64,000 nucleotides of DNA from Ahaetulla prasina (GCF_028640845.1 NC_080543.1:15781858-15845857); one strand, 5' to 3'. Counted from the first letter of the stretch, positions 1 through 10,965 are shown. Notes: generated from the letters alone by a model not told the origin. Translations and numbers: made by a program.

Positions 1-140
1 GGGACTTTGTAGTATCCTACCCCTGGAGTGGGGAGGGAATGGGGATTTTACATTATCCTTCCCCTGCCATGCCAACCAAGCCATGCCCACCAAGCCACAC
101 CCACAGAACTGGTAGTAAAAAAAATTGAATCCCACCACTG
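1..140. mobile_element. hAT-type MITE, truncated by the window start
   Basis: Right part of the family seen complete at 19093-19326 and 34728-34971; ends GAATCCCACCACTG at 140. Confidence 0.7.
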
Positions 141-350
141 AAAACAGGCACCAATGAACCTGTGGGACAACATTTATTTTTATGAATAGGCATACAGTAC
201 AGGTAATTCTGTTTGTTTAATAACCGTTCAAAGTTACAGTGGCCCTGGTAAAAGTAATTCAAGAACATTTTCACACTTACAACAATTTACACTTACAAGC
301 ATATGCACCAAGACAAATTCCTTGTGTGTCCAATCACACTTGGCCAATAA

Positions 351-433
351 AAATTCTATTCTATTCTATTCTATTCTATTCTATTCTATTCTATTCTATT
401 CTATTCTATTCTATTCTATTCTATTCTATTCTA
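351..433. repeat. (ATTCT)n microsatellite on a LINE 3' end
   Basis: About 16 units following a LINE 3' end (TTGTGTGTCCAATCACACTT). The same 3' end recurs at 15044-15108, 23655-23700 (reversed), 39430-39535 and 58053-58176, each with a different short tail repeat. Confidence 0.9.
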
Positions 434-437
434 ATTG

Positions 438-605
438 CAGCATTCCAGGGCTGGGTTCTACTTACCTTTACTACCAGTTCGTAGCAGGATCGCGCTGAAG
501 CTTCCTGATGACGTTGGGGTTTGTGGGTGGAGCCTCCCCCCCCGGTTTTACTACTGGTTTGCAAGAACCGATCCGAACCGGTGGGAACCCACTACTGCAG
601 CATCC
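438..605. mobile_element. hAT-type MITE (446-597) with 8-bp duplication
   Basis: Ends CAGGGCTGGGTTC and GAACCCACTACTG; flanks CAGCATTC and CAGCATCC match at 7 of 8 positions. Inserted in the mariner-type MITE at 200-893. Confidence 0.78.
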
Positions 606-964
606 CCATGATCACATGATTCATATTCAGACATTTGGCAACTGGCTCAATTTTTATGACGGTTGTGGTGTCCCCAGCATCATGTGATCACCGTTTGCGA
701 CCTTCTGACAAGCAAAGCCAATGGGGAAGTCACATTCACTTAACAACTGTGTTACTAACTTCATAACTGCGGCGATTCACTGAACAATTGTGGCAAGAAA
801 GGTTGTAAAATGGATCAAAACTCACTTAACAACTGTCTCGCTTAGCAACAGAAATGTTGGACTTGATTGTTGTCATAGGTCAAGGGCTACCTGTACTCAG
901 ATGATCTTTGGATTTCAATTACAGTTTAATTTCATAGGGATATTTTGACTTCTTTCTTTTTAAG

Positions 965-1176
965 GATTTTCAAAGCCAGGAGCTTTTGTTAAACCTAATG
1001 AGACCTTTAAGTATGAGTGGAGAGTTCCTGAAAGCGTTGGACCTACACCCAGTGATCCAGCATGCCTCACATACCTGTATTATTCAGCAGTCGATCCATC
1101 GATGGATACTCACTCTGGTCTGATGGGACCGCTTATCATTTGTAAGAAGGATACTCTGAAATCCAATGGAAGCCAG
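965..1176 (+). CDS. HEPHL1: HEPHL1 internal exon (first in window; domain 3)
   Basis: First visible exon of a membrane-bound multicopper ferroxidase of the hephaestin/ceruloplasmin family. A pyrimidine tract and AG precede base 965 and GT follows base 1176. It opens with two bases of a split codon, then 70 codons (visible residues 1-70), ending in phase 0. The translation holds the family block SGLMGPLIICKK and a conserved VDP segment, which place it in the second half of cupredoxin domain 3. NETF and NGSQ are possible N-glycosylation sites. The signal peptide and domains 1-2 lie upstream of the window. The family assignment is firm; HEPHL1 rather than HEPH rests on the neighbouring PANX1. 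Confidence 0.93.
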
Positions 1177-1210
1177 GTACAAAGCTTGATAATATCTTGA
1201 ATGGTTGACC

Positions 1211-1766
1211 ACCTAGGTCCGTGATGGCAAACCTATGGCACGCGTGCCAGAGTTGGCACACAGAGCCCTCTCTGTGGGCATGTGTGCTGTCACCAGCTGC
1301 TCTTCTGGTTTCCGGTGCACGCATGCTTACTGGCCAGCTGATCTTTGGGTTTCCGACGCTCCGGCACACATAAAGACCAGCTGGCTGGCGCGCATGTACA
1401 TGCCAGAAACCCAAAGACCAGGTGGCATGCGCACATCGGCCAGCTGGTCTTCGGGTTTCCGGGGCTCCAGTGCATGCATGCCAGTGGTGGTATTCAGCCG
1501 GTTCTATCCAGTTTGTGCGAACCGGTAGTGGTGGCTGCGTGTGGCTCCACCTACCCACCCGGTCGTAATCACATCCCATTTATTCACATTTTTGACACTC
1601 TGCGTATGCGTGGAAGGCCCTGCTCATGCAAGGTGGTGGTGAGCACGGTAGTACCCACTCACATTTGTGAACCGATAGCAAAGGTAAGTGAATACCATCC
1701 CTGACGCATGCGCGTTCCAATTTGGGCACTCAGTGCCGAAAAGGTTCACAAATCACTGACCTAGGT
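1211..1766. mobile_element. hAT-type element (1219-1758) with perfect ACCTAGGT duplication
   Basis: Starts CCGTGATGGCAAACC and ends CAAATCACTG, flanked on both sides by ACCTAGGT. It carries a second hAT-type MITE inside (about 1479-1703). The short frames here, on both strands, are element sequence and not genes. Confidence 0.82.
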
Positions 1767-2304
1767 GGAATGAAAGGATGGTTGTTGCACACATCCAAAT
1801 GCAAAGTAACAACTCGACAATATAAGAGTTACCTTGCTGGGTCAGAAGACATCAAAGCTAGAAAGAGTTTGCATCCACTGTAATGGTCAGTTTAAGTCCC
1901 CAGGAAGGAAGACAACGTATATAGCCTAAGTTTTGATGTTTAGTTACAGCAAATTTGGTCACAATTACCAAAAGTGTTACAAGAGTTGTCATTAATTATA
2001 TCTAATAACTTCCTCAAGTCAAGCATCTTCCAGTTAAGTGGACTTCAACTCCCAGAATTCATAGCAACAGCTCTGATGGTCAGAAAAGTAGTGGGAATTG
2101 AAGTCCACACACATCTGAAGAACAGCTTGCAAGGAGGTAAAAGAAGACTAGTATTTTCAGGATCAGTAAATAAACTTCAGGGGTAGTAATTAAACTAGTA
2201 AAAATACATTTTAAAAAATGCAACCTGACCTATCCTGAATTGCATAAATAACCAACTCAAAAGAAGACCATGAAAATGATTAAATTTCAGGACTTTCTTG
2301 AAAA

Positions 2305-2549
2305 GTTGGTAGCAGGGGTAAAATGCTACCGATTCAGGCCAGTTCACTGGAACCGGGAGTAAAAAATGCTACCGATTCACTGAACTGGTAGTTAAAAAAT
2401 GCTTAAAAAGTAGGGGGGAAAAGTTCCAAAGATCAGCTGAGCGATGCGCGACTGTTGGAACTTTTTTTTTTACTTTTTAAAGCATTTTTAACTACTGGTT
2501 CTCCTTGAACCAGTGGTGACTGGCGGAGGATTTCACCTCTGGCTGGTAG
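2305..2549. mobile_element. hAT-type MITE (2313-2541) with internal hairpin
   Basis: Ends CAGGGGTAAAATG and GATTTCACCTCTG; flanks GTTGGTAG and GCTGGTAG. A poly-purine/poly-T hairpin occupies 2395-2500. Confidence 0.72.
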
Positions 2550-3229
2550 TGATAAAGCTTAGTATGTCAGCGTTCCAAGATAGCCTCACCCAAGTTTGCT
2601 TCAGGGTTGGCATAGTGAGCTTTAGACCAGAGGTCTCCAACCATGGCAACTTTAAGCCTGGAAGACTTCAACTCCCAGAATTCCCCAGCCAGCTTTGCTT
2701 CTTTGCTTTGCACACTTCCGAACCGGTAGGGAAGTAAGTAGATTTCAATCCTGGGGGAAGTTGAATTCAATTAAAGACCATGTGATTTGTTTAACAACTG
2801 CAGTGATTCACTTAACCATGGCAAAAAGGCGATTAAATTGAGCACGATTCACTTAACATCTGCCTTGTTTGGAAATGGAAATTCTAGTTCCCATTGTGTT
2901 CATAAGTTGAGGACTACCAACATTATGAACAGCAGGAGAAAAGTGCGCACTTTGGTTGAGAAAAGGCTGTGCACCATTGGCTTACGTGTACTTGTAGTAA
3001 GTCTGCATTAACTGACGTATGGCAGAAGAGACAGGCAGCTTCAATGATAAGTTACTTTAATTTTCTTTTTTTTAAAAAATCCTTATCTTAGATAGTAGCT
3101 AAAATGCCCTATCTGTATGTAAAAAGGAAATAATCAGGAAGCTGACTGAAATTTCTTTCTGGTTTTCTATTTAAGCTGCAGACTGAACATTTACAGTTTT
3201 AATGAACAACATTTATGTTTTGGCTACAG

Positions 3230-3380
3230 AAAGGAGTAGACCAAGAATTCTATCTGCTCTTCATTATCTTTAATGAGAATCGGAGTTTTTACTTTGACCT
3301 AAACATCGAGGCTTTCACTGGCGATCCCTGGACGGTTGATAAGAATGATATGGATTTTCAGGAATCCAACAGAATGCATG
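3230..3380 (+). CDS. HEPHL1: HEPHL1 internal exon (domain 3/4 boundary)
   Basis: Acceptor CTACAG ends at 3229 and donor GT starts at 3381; the exon enters in phase 0 and leaves one base of a split codon. It encodes visible residues 71-120, including the conserved FNENRSFYFDLNI stretch and DFQESNRMH. By comparison with ceruloplasmin, E115 and H120 in that last motif match the acidic and histidine residues of the cation site near the domain 4 type 1 copper. No frame break is seen. Confidence 0.93.
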
Positions 3381-3458
3381 GTATGAAAAATATACATTTG
3401 GGAAGTTAGCCAAGGGAGGTTTTCAAGAGGATGAAAAAATATAGGGTAGAATTATAAC

Positions 3459-3603
3459 AGTAACAGAGTTGGAAGGGTCCTTGGAGGTCATCTAGTCCAA
3501 CCCCCTGCTCACTCAGGAGACCTATACTAGGGATTCGAACAGCCGAACTGCTGACCTTTCTGATCGACAAGCTCAGCATCTTAGCCAATGAGCCACCTAG
3601 CCA
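3459..3603 (-). mobile_element. CR1 tail joined to a squamate SINE 5' end (antisense)
   Basis: 3459-3530 matches the CR1 3' end (GAGTTGGAAGGGTCCTTGGA); 3531-3603 matches the reversed tRNA-like head of the SINE at 60001 (GATCGACAAGCTCAGCATCTT). Confidence 0.65.
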
Positions 3604-3648
3604 GGCATTAGAGGTTAGAGATTTAGAATTAGAGGTTGTGAAATAAGC

Positions 3649-3899
3649 ACAGGCCTCAAAAGTGAGTTTCACATATTTTTATCACTGGTTTGCCCTGTGT
3701 GCGCACGCTCGCTTTATGTGCGTGCCTTCTGCGCATGCACTTTGCTTGCATGCGCACCTTCCGCACATGTTCCCAGCCTCGAAAACGTGGCTAAACAGGA
3801 CGGATAGTGCCAAGGTGGGCTGGCTGGCCCACCCATGGTCACCGTTACCGGTTCGCCTGAACCAGTTTGAACCAGCTGAATACCACCACTGATAGGACT
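3649..3899. mobile_element. hAT-type MITE (3657-3891)
   Basis: Starts CAAAAGTGAGTTTCAC and ends GAATACCACCACTG; flanks ACAGGCCT and ATAGGACT agree at 6 of 8 positions. Confidence 0.6.
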
Positions 3900-4102
3900 G
3901 TATAGGAATTTATGCTACTGTTTGCCATCCATCCTGAGGGGAATAAAGTAATTTTCTCCATAAGAATGCCATGAATTGAAAAGTGGGTAGAATACTTATT
4001 TCCTTCTCCTAACCATGGAAGGTAGCCAAAATGCTGTTCCTTTTTTGTCTCTCTCTCAAAAAGGGGGAGGGACTTGTGGAAGAGCAGCTAAATGATTATG
4101 GA

Positions 4103-4415
4103 ATGGGTGGAATAGTGGTTAAGATGTTGGCTTGTCAACCAGAAGGTTGGCAGTTCGAGACCCAGCACCATGTGATGGGATGAGCTCCCGTTCCTTCCCC
4201 AGCTCCTGCCAACCTAGCAGTTTGAAAGTATGCAAATGCAAATAGATAAATAGGTACCATTTTGGTGGGAAGGTAACAGTGTTCCGTGTACCTTGGCATA
4301 TTGTCATCCTAGCCACATGACCACGGAAACATTGTTGGACATTGCTGGTTCACTCAGCTACAAAATGGAGATGATACAACTGTACAGGAGAAAACTTTAC
4401 CTTTTTTTTAAAAAA
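4103..4415 (+). mobile_element. tRNA-derived squamate SINE (Sauria type)
   Basis: tRNA-like head (GTGGTTAAGATGTTGGCTTG), body GAGCTCCCGTTCC and TTGGTGGGAAGGTAACAG. Somewhat decayed. Confidence 0.75.
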
Positions 4416-5125
4416 TGGCAGGTCCAATGAGAATTGGGATAGATTTGAAAATGAAGGAGAATTATTTCTTGGATCTGATGGGACTCAGAGATGATGTCCT
4501 TCACACCCCAAGACAGAGAAATCGTGCAGAGCCAGCCAAATTACCTTTTTATATCTATTATGTCTTTCCTCACTAAATTGATTTTTTTGGGGTAAGGAAA
4601 CAAGTGAAAGAATTGTGAGGAAGGATACAAGTAGATGATTAATTCTGGCCAGCTTCTTCATAAAACCTATCAACCTATAGAACACCTATGAACTCATGAC
4701 TCTAGGAGCCTTGTCAGGATAAAACATCTTAGGTAAACTATTCTATTATAATAGCTTTATGGCTCCTCGGTTCTTGCCTTACTTTAGTGAAATACTAAAA
4801 TTATAATTGTATGTGGCAAAAGCTGGCCAACCTTTCGGTAAGATGTGCTCTGCTGATTTAACATCAAACAAGATTGGTGAATATGGTAATATTGGAAAGT
4901 TTCAATGTTATTATTATTAAAATAATAATATTTTATGACCCCATAATTTTACCCCTGAAACTGAGCCTCTTTGACAGATGGCTGTTCAGCTTCTCCTTAA
5001 AGGCAGTCCATAAAGGGGAACTCATCGTTTCCCTTGAGGGTTGGTTCTGTTGTCAAGTATTCTTAATGTTTTTCTATCATTCAGCCAGAAACTGCCTTCC
5101 TGCAGTTTTCTTTTCTTCTTTTCAG
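4416..5125. other. HEPHL1 intron, nothing recognised
   Basis: AT-rich unique-looking intron sequence. No repeat family or open frame with recognisable homology. Confidence 0.6.
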
Positions 5126-5338
5126 CGGTCAATGGCTATCTGTTTGGTACCTTACCTGGACTCGACATGTGCAAGGGTGACCTTGTTTCTTGGCATATGA
5201 TTGGACTAGGCGGCAGTACAGATGTTCACGGCGTTCATTTCCAAGGAAACACCATCCATTTGGGAGGCACAATAAGGGACAGTCTCCCTTTGATCTCCCA
5301 TGTTGCCACCACAGCACTGATGCAGCCAGATCAAACAG
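5126..5338 (+). CDS. HEPHL1: HEPHL1 internal exon (domain 4, type 1 Cu His)
   Basis: A strong polypyrimidine tract and AG precede 5126 and GTAAAT follows 5338. The exon encodes visible residues 121-191 and begins AVNGYLFGTLPGL. The motif STDVHGVHFQG carries H155, which corresponds to the first type 1 copper histidine of domain 4. The 5' side of the downstream intron holds an AATAG microsatellite attached to a CR1 copy. Confidence 0.94.
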
Positions 5339-5504
5339 GTAAATTTTAGAAATGGGCTCTCAGCATCGTCCCTTGACTTGCCACCAAAGCAATCTCTCCC
5401 TGTACCAGTTTAACATGATGGCAGGATACGGATTATGCAGACTTCTGAGCAATTAATTTTTTTAATAATTCATCTTACGGATTCCAGTTATCTTTTGACA
5501 TCTA

Positions 5505-5960
5505 TGAATAGAATAGAATAGAATAGAATAGAATAGAATAGAATAGAATAGAATAGAATAGAATAGAATAGAATAGAATAGAATAACAGAGCTAGAAGAG
5601 ACCCTGGAGGTCTTCTAGTCCAACCCACTGCTGAGGCAGGAAACCCTACACCACTTCAGACAAACGGTTATCCAACATCTTCTTAAAAACTTCCAGTGTT
5701 GGAGCGTTCACAATTTCTGGAGGCAAGTTGTTCCACTGATTAATTGTTCTGTCAGGAAATTACTCCTTAGTTCTACGTTGCTTCTCTCCTTGATTAGTTT
5801 CCACCCACTGCTTCTTGTCCTGCCTTCAGATGCTTTGGAGAATAGCTTGACTCCCTCTTCTTTGTGGCAGCCCGAGATATTGGAACACTGCTATCATGTC
5901 TCCCCTAGTCCTTCTTTTCATTAAACTAGACATACCCAGTTCCTGCAACCTGTCAAGATC
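5505..5960 (-). mobile_element. CR1 LINE 3' end with AATAG microsatellite (antisense)
   Basis: AATAG tract (5505-5585, about 16 units) directly abuts a well-preserved CR1 3' end running to about 5960 (GGAGGTCTTCTAGTCCAAC and following blocks). Confidence 0.87.
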
Positions 5961-6151
5961 TTTGAACATTGGGCGCTATCTAACAAAATGAAATTGTAAT
6001 GTAAATTCAAATAGACAACTAGTTCCAATTTTGGTTGTAGGTTTGCTTTTATCTGTTTTTCCCAATTAAATCTTTTTCCCCCTCTTTTCCAAAATAAAAC
6101 ATTTTTAAAAAAAATAAAAGACCTATTCATTTTTAGTACAAAACCTGGCCA

Positions 6152-7300
6152 TTTTTTTTATTGAAAAAGTTTTTACAAAAATTTTCACACACACCCTTTT
6201 TTCCCCCCTCCCTCCCACTCCATCCCCTCCCCACTCCCTCCAAAACCACCCTCTTTCCTCCCCCCCGCCCCCCCCCGACTTCCCAGAACAAACACAAGGT
6301 ATAGTTCAAAAGAAAAAACAATCATTCGCTAAATTTTCCCAACACAAATTATAATCCTCCCCTTCTTCTCAAATCCTAACTTCCCCCATACAAATCAAAA
6401 ATAAATACATCCTAATCATTCAAAAGCAATCTGAAATCTCTTAATCTGATATCTATTTTGCGTATATTCAATCCATTTTTTCCATTCAGTTAGATATTTT
6501 TCTTGTGTAATGTCTTTCAAAAAGGCTGAGATTTTAGCCATCTCAGCCAAATTAGCAACTTTCAATATCCATTCTTCTATTGTAGGTAACTCTTTTTTCT
6601 TCCAGTATTGTCCTATCAGTAGTCTTGCCGCTGTTATTAAATTTAAAATCAACTTAGTCTCAATTACTGTACAGTCCGTAATAATTCCCAATAAGAAAAA
6701 TTGCGGTAGGAACTTTATTTTCTTTTTCAAAACATTTTGTATAATCCACCAGATCCTTATCCAAAAAGCCTTAATCTTCTTACAAGTCTACCAAATATGA
6801 AAATATGTAGCATCATCACAATTACATCTCCAACATTTCGCTTGCATATCTGGATACATACATGATAATTTCTTAGGGTCTAAGTGCCACCTATAAAACA
6901 TTTTATAAAAAATTTCCCTTAAGTTCTGTGCTTGCGTAAATTTAACATTTCTAACCCAATTTTTTTCCCCAAGTTTCCAAAAATATTGGTTCTTGAATAT
7001 TTTGTACCCATTTGATCATACAATCCTTTATTAGATCCCTTTCAGACTCTACTTCTATCAACACATTATACAATCTCTTTATATGCGCCTGAGTTTGATT
7101 TATAATTTGTTTTACCAAGTTTTCTTCATTCTGCATGATACCAATTTTCTGGTCTTCTTTCCACCTAGCTTGTAATTGCCCATATTGGAACCAAGTATAG
7201 TTTCTCCCTTCTTCTTTTACTTGTTGCAAGGATTTTAATTGCAAATTACCTCTCTCAAAATATAAAAGTTCTTTATAAGTAGCCATTTTTAATGCTTAAC
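6152..7300 (-). mobile_element. 5'-truncated L1 LINE, antisense in a HEPHL1 intron
   Basis: On the minus strand the order is the C-terminal part of L1 ORF2 (from about 7286 down to 6416), a G-rich 3' UTR (about 6290-6180) and an A tract at about 6152. Two open pieces, 7286-6951 and 6730-6416, are joined by readable sequence with a cysteine/histidine cluster typical of the ORF2 C terminus. They are separated by a shift near the poly-T at 6960 and a stop. It is one of the least decayed LINE copies here. Confidence 0.75.
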
Positions 7301-7330
7301 CCTTTTTTTCCATAATCAATTTCCTTTCAG

Positions 7331-7544
7331 GGACTTTCCAAGTGGCTTGTACGACATTTAATCACTTCACTGGTGGGATGAAGCAATGGTATAATGTTAA
7401 ATCCTGTGGCAAAAGCTCATCTGATGGCAGACACTATGGAACAGTGAGGACCTATTATGTGGCTGCAGAAGAGATAGAATGGGATTATGCCCCTAATAAA
7501 ACCTGGGCAGAGAAGAAGATGGAAGGAACGAGCAAAAAAGAAAG
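7331..7544 (+). CDS. HEPHL1: HEPHL1 internal exon (domain 4, type 1 Cu Cys/His/Met)
   Basis: Acceptor TTTCAG ends at 7330 and donor GTATGG starts at 7545. The exon encodes visible residues 192-262. The sequence ACTTFNHFTGGMKQWY supplies C198, H203 and M208, the rest of the domain 4 type 1 copper site, so this mononuclear centre looks intact. The residue before the histidine is Asn (N202), where ceruloplasmin has Asp. The end of the exon (RTYYVAAEEIEWDYAP) opens domain 5. Confidence 0.94.
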
Positions 7545-7720
7545 GTATGGACAGACTAAGTTCTAGTAATAGTTTAACTACCAACTGTGTGAAGAGTTAA
7601 TCAATGGAACAGCTTGCCTTCTGGAGTTGTGGGTGCTCCATCATTGGAAGTTTTCAAAAATAGACTGGACAACCATTTGACCGGGATAGTATAAGATCTC
7701 CTGCCTTGAGCAGGGGGTTG

Positions 7721-8548
7721 GACTAGAGTAGCAGCCCCCAACCTGTTGGGCATCAGGGACCAATTCCATGGAGAAATTTTTTTTTCCACGGGCTGGAGGG
7801 GATGTGGTTTCGCATGCTCCCTGCATCCTGTGGATGGGACTTGGTCTGACCTAGGCTTCCCCAAAAAGCACAAAGCAGAATCCTGGTCCCGACAAAACCC
7901 CTTTTATTAAATGAATGTGAATTCCACTCATTCACATTCGGCAAAGGCTTGGCAAACAGCCTTTCAAAGCTGAATTTATGACCACAGACCTTATCTAGCT
8001 TGGAAAGCTGCCATGTAAATATTTTCCAAACTCAGTGCTGTGCAAGGAAAGACTTGGCACAGAGTCTCTGATATTCACAGACAGATCTTCACACTCCTGA
8101 ACCGACCGACCGAATTGTTTCCTGCAAAAACCCACTCCCCTTTTGCTCTTTTATTTCCTATGGGAGAGGCCATTCATCATCCACCTGTGGCTTTATTCCC
8201 AAATTGACCCTGATTTCTTAGCTGTTCTTTTCTTCTGGCAGCTCTGCACATGCGTGCACTGGGAACAGGCTCCAGCTGTTCCTCTGCCTCACTGCTGTCT
8301 AGCTCCGGAGGCAGCTAATAACTGCTAGACAGCCTTGGCCCCCTCTCTGCCTCCAGTGCAGAGCCCTCATCCAAGCCTTCCCTAGCCTCCACAACGGGCC
8401 GATGTTCCTCCCCAACCTCCTCACTGTCTTGACTCAGCTCGGCTGGCAGGCCACAACAGGGCTTCACTTGTTTGCATGGCCCAGTTTCTGGCATGCAATG
8501 GACCAATGCTGGTCCATGGACCAGGAATTGGGGACTCCTGGACTAGAA
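7721..8548. mobile_element. hAT-type MITE (7729-8540) inside CR1
   Basis: Ends TAGCAGCCCCCAACC and TTGGGGACTCCTG; flanks GACTAGAG and GACTAGAA. It is itself split by the LTR at 7842-8458. Confidence 0.75.
7842..8458 (-). mobile_element. Solo LTR (617 bp) related to the one at 57148
   Basis: Read on the minus strand it begins TGTTGTGGCCTGCCAG and shares several blocks with the LTR at 57148 (GAGGCAGAGGAACAG, GAGCCTGTTCC). AATAAAA lies near its minus-strand 3' end, around 7900. Flanks are GGACT and GGGCT, a 5-bp duplication with one change. It sits inside a hAT-type MITE, which sits inside a CR1 copy, in a HEPHL1 intron. Confidence 0.75.
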
Positions 8549-9044
8549 GACCTCCAAAGTTCCTTCCAGCCCTATGATTCTATATTCTATGTTCAATAGA
8601 AGAGAATGTTTGTAGCTCACTGATGGTGCTGTCTAGTTGGGTAATGAAGCATCTGTAAGAAAACAGCCAAGCTCAGAAAGCACCAAGAACTTCTCAGGTT
8701 ATGTTCTGCATCCAGGTCAGAAGGCATGGCTTCCTGATCTGATTCCCTACCACTTGTCTCTTTAGAAATTCAACTGAGCATGTTGAAGCACTTTCAAAAC
8801 AGGTCAGTATAAACCAGCTTGAGACATCTGCGAAAGAAGCTTTGCATTGAAAACAGGATTTATAACCTTATAGCTGATTTTACTAAAATCTTGACCCCAA
8901 TCCATTTAATCATAACTAATCCCCAGTAAAAGCTAAGGTCAAAATATAGTTGTTGATTGACATACCCATTTCTTTTAAGAGATTTTGATGTCAAAGCTAT
9001 GGATATTTGCTAGGAAGTAAAGTTGTCTGTATTCAGAAAGAGTA

Positions 9045-9372
9045 CAGGTAGTCCTTGACTTATGACCACAATTGAGCCCAAAATTTCTGTTGCCAAGTGA
9101 AACATTTGTTGTGAATTTTGCCCCATTTTACGTCCTTTTGTGCAGGACAGTTGTTAAGTAAATCGTTGCAATTGTTATGTAAGTCAAACAGTTGTTAACT
9201 GAATCAGGCTTTCCCATTGATTTTGCTCATCAGGTTGCAAAAGCTGATCACGTGATTCTGGGACACTACAACCGGCATAAATTTGAGTCATTTGCCAACC
9301 ATCTGAATTTTGATCACGTGACCATGGGGATGCTGCAACGGTTATAAGTGTGAAAAATGGTCATAAATAAAT
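9045..9372. mobile_element. Mariner-type palindromic MITE
   Basis: Begins CAGGTAGTCCTTGACTTATG after TA; the far terminus is lost. Contains the family internal blocks GATCACGTGA and AGTTGCCAA-like sequence. Confidence 0.7.
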
Positions 9373-9531
9373 AATAATTCTGAATTTTTTTTAAAAAAAT
9401 TTCATTCTGTCATTTTCAATGACTTGATCTGTGATTTCATGTTTCTAGGAATTCTTGACTGTGGATGTGTACAAATGATTACTTACTATACAGAATTATG
9501 ACTATTGTTATACTTTTACTTATTTTTCAAG

Positions 9532-9671
9532 TTATGGACATATATTTGTGAGCCAAGCTGAAGATATGATAGGTTCGAAGTACAAGAAGGTGGTTTATAG
9601 AGAATATATTGACGGAAAATTTATGGAACCCAAAAAAAGGACCTTAAAAGAGGAACACCTGCAAATTCTAG
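9532..9671 (+). CDS. HEPHL1: HEPHL1 internal exon (domain 5)
   Basis: The acceptor AAG ends at 9531 and the donor GTGAGG starts at 9672. The exon completes a split Ser codon and encodes visible residues 263-309, including the family signature IGSKYKKVVYREY and EEHLQILG. This is the early part of cupredoxin domain 5. The reading frame continues cleanly from the preceding exon across a 2 kb intron that holds a three-layer transposon nest. Confidence 0.93.
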
Positions 9672-9719
9672 GTGAGGAACTTGGATAAACCATGAGGCAT
9701 ATTTTGGACACGTGAGTTT

Positions 9720-9956
9720 TAAAACAATTGAAGAGGTTGTAAAAAAAATGCTTTTAAAAGGTAAAAAAAGGCTCTGACAATCACACCTGAGCCGCACGAT
9801 CATCAGAGCCTTTTTTTTTTTACTTTTAAAAGCATTTTTTCTACAACCTCTTCGGCTGAAGAGGTTGTAAAAAAGAAAAACACCGGTGGGGCAACCATGA
9901 CCTGGATGATTGAGAATCTGCATAGAGAGTTTGCAAATTTTGCTTCTCACCAGGAG
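9720..9956. repeat. Fold-back core of a hAT-type MITE
   Basis: GAAGAGGTTGTA and TACAACCTCTTC arms at about 9729 and 9842, with inner AATGCTTTTAAAAG arms. It lies 60 bp after a HEPHL1 exon. No intact element ends. Confidence 0.6.
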
Positions 9957-10348
9957 ATGGAGTAGCATATCAACATTATTTTACGAAGAGAAATTCTGAT
10001 AAATCAGGCTGAAAATGTTGATTTTTAAAGTAGTGTTTCATTGTTTAAAATGTGTTATAAACATTCATTTAAGTATCGTAATCCATTTAAATTGAAGGAT
10101 CTATTTTGTAGCCTAACATTTACAGTCAAGTGAGAACAGCTTCTACTTTAACCCCTTATCTGCTAAAAGAAAACCACAATAGAACAGGATATTGATCTAT
10201 GAATTGTTATTTTTTATCATTGTGTAATTAATTCCATGCTCATTTTTTAGAATGAGATGAGAGTTCTTGCCATTCGCTGCATTTTAATAACATGTATGTC
10301 TTTTAAAAAATACAATACTCATTGCATTTTTTGTGTGTTTTGTCTTAG

Positions 10349-10480
10349 GTCCTGTCATTCATGCAGAAGTTGGTGACTTGGTAGTAATTATATTTAAGAA
10401 CAAAGCCAGTAGGCCCTACTCAATATCAGCTCATGGAGTACAAGAAGATGCTGGAAAGAAAGCGCACATTACCATTCCAG
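10349..10480 (+). CDS. HEPHL1: HEPHL1 internal exon (domain 5)
   Basis: Acceptor TCTTAG ends at 10348 and donor GTACAG starts at 10481. The exon encodes visible residues 310-353 with the family block [10 protein letters not shown] followed by [16 protein letters not shown], a near-invariant strand pair in these oxidases. The loop after SAHGV is lineage-variable. Phase 1 in, phase 1 out. Confidence 0.94.
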
Positions 10481-10965
10481 GTACAGTGGTGGATCAGAAT
10501 AGAAGACACAATCCTGCCAACTTTCACGCAAATCCTATGAGTTGGATTTGATTCCTGATGACTTCATGGTTTTCTGGTTGCTTTAGCCCCCAAATGGAAG
10601 GGGTTTCCCATTGCTTTCTTTCTAGAAGCTTTTTTCAACATTCCTATGGAATGTGAAAAGTGGGGATTTCCTGTCCTTCGTTCATCCCATGGACTGACTA
10701 GCACAGTGATTCCCGCAAAATGACTTCTGAATGTGCTAAGGAGCAGATAGCACAAGTTTTGATTCTTGTTCCCGAAATGGTGCGAGAGGTGATGAAGGGT
10801 TACCGTGCTAACCCTAGGAAAATGCACGGCTGCTTTAAGATATTGAAAATAGGGGCTGTGGTCATGCTATTGCATGCTCTGAAGTTGTGGTCTGTTATAA
10901 CAAAATAATAGAGTTGGAAGGGACTTTGGGGGTCTTTTAGTCCAACTCTCTGCTCAGGCAGGAAA

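Larger units (their letters stand above)
200..893. mobile_element. Mariner-type palindromic MITE, interrupted twice
   Basis: Ends CAGGTA and TACCTG with TA on both sides (198-199, 894-895). The interior of this family is nearly palindromic. This copy is split by a LINE 3' end with an ATTCT tract (about 283-435) and by a hAT-type MITE at 446-597. Confidence 0.75.
7589..8600 (+). mobile_element. CR1 LINE 3' end, split by nested insertions
   Basis: CR1 sequence at about 7589-7728 stops in GTTGGACTAGAG and resumes at 8541 with GACTAGAAGACCTCC. The interruption is the hAT-type MITE at 7729-8540. Confidence 0.8.

Noticed and set aside
1136..1704. Frames of 97-147 residues on both strands after the first HEPHL1 exon
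   Set aside because: They cover nested hAT elements with an exact ACCTAGGT duplicate.
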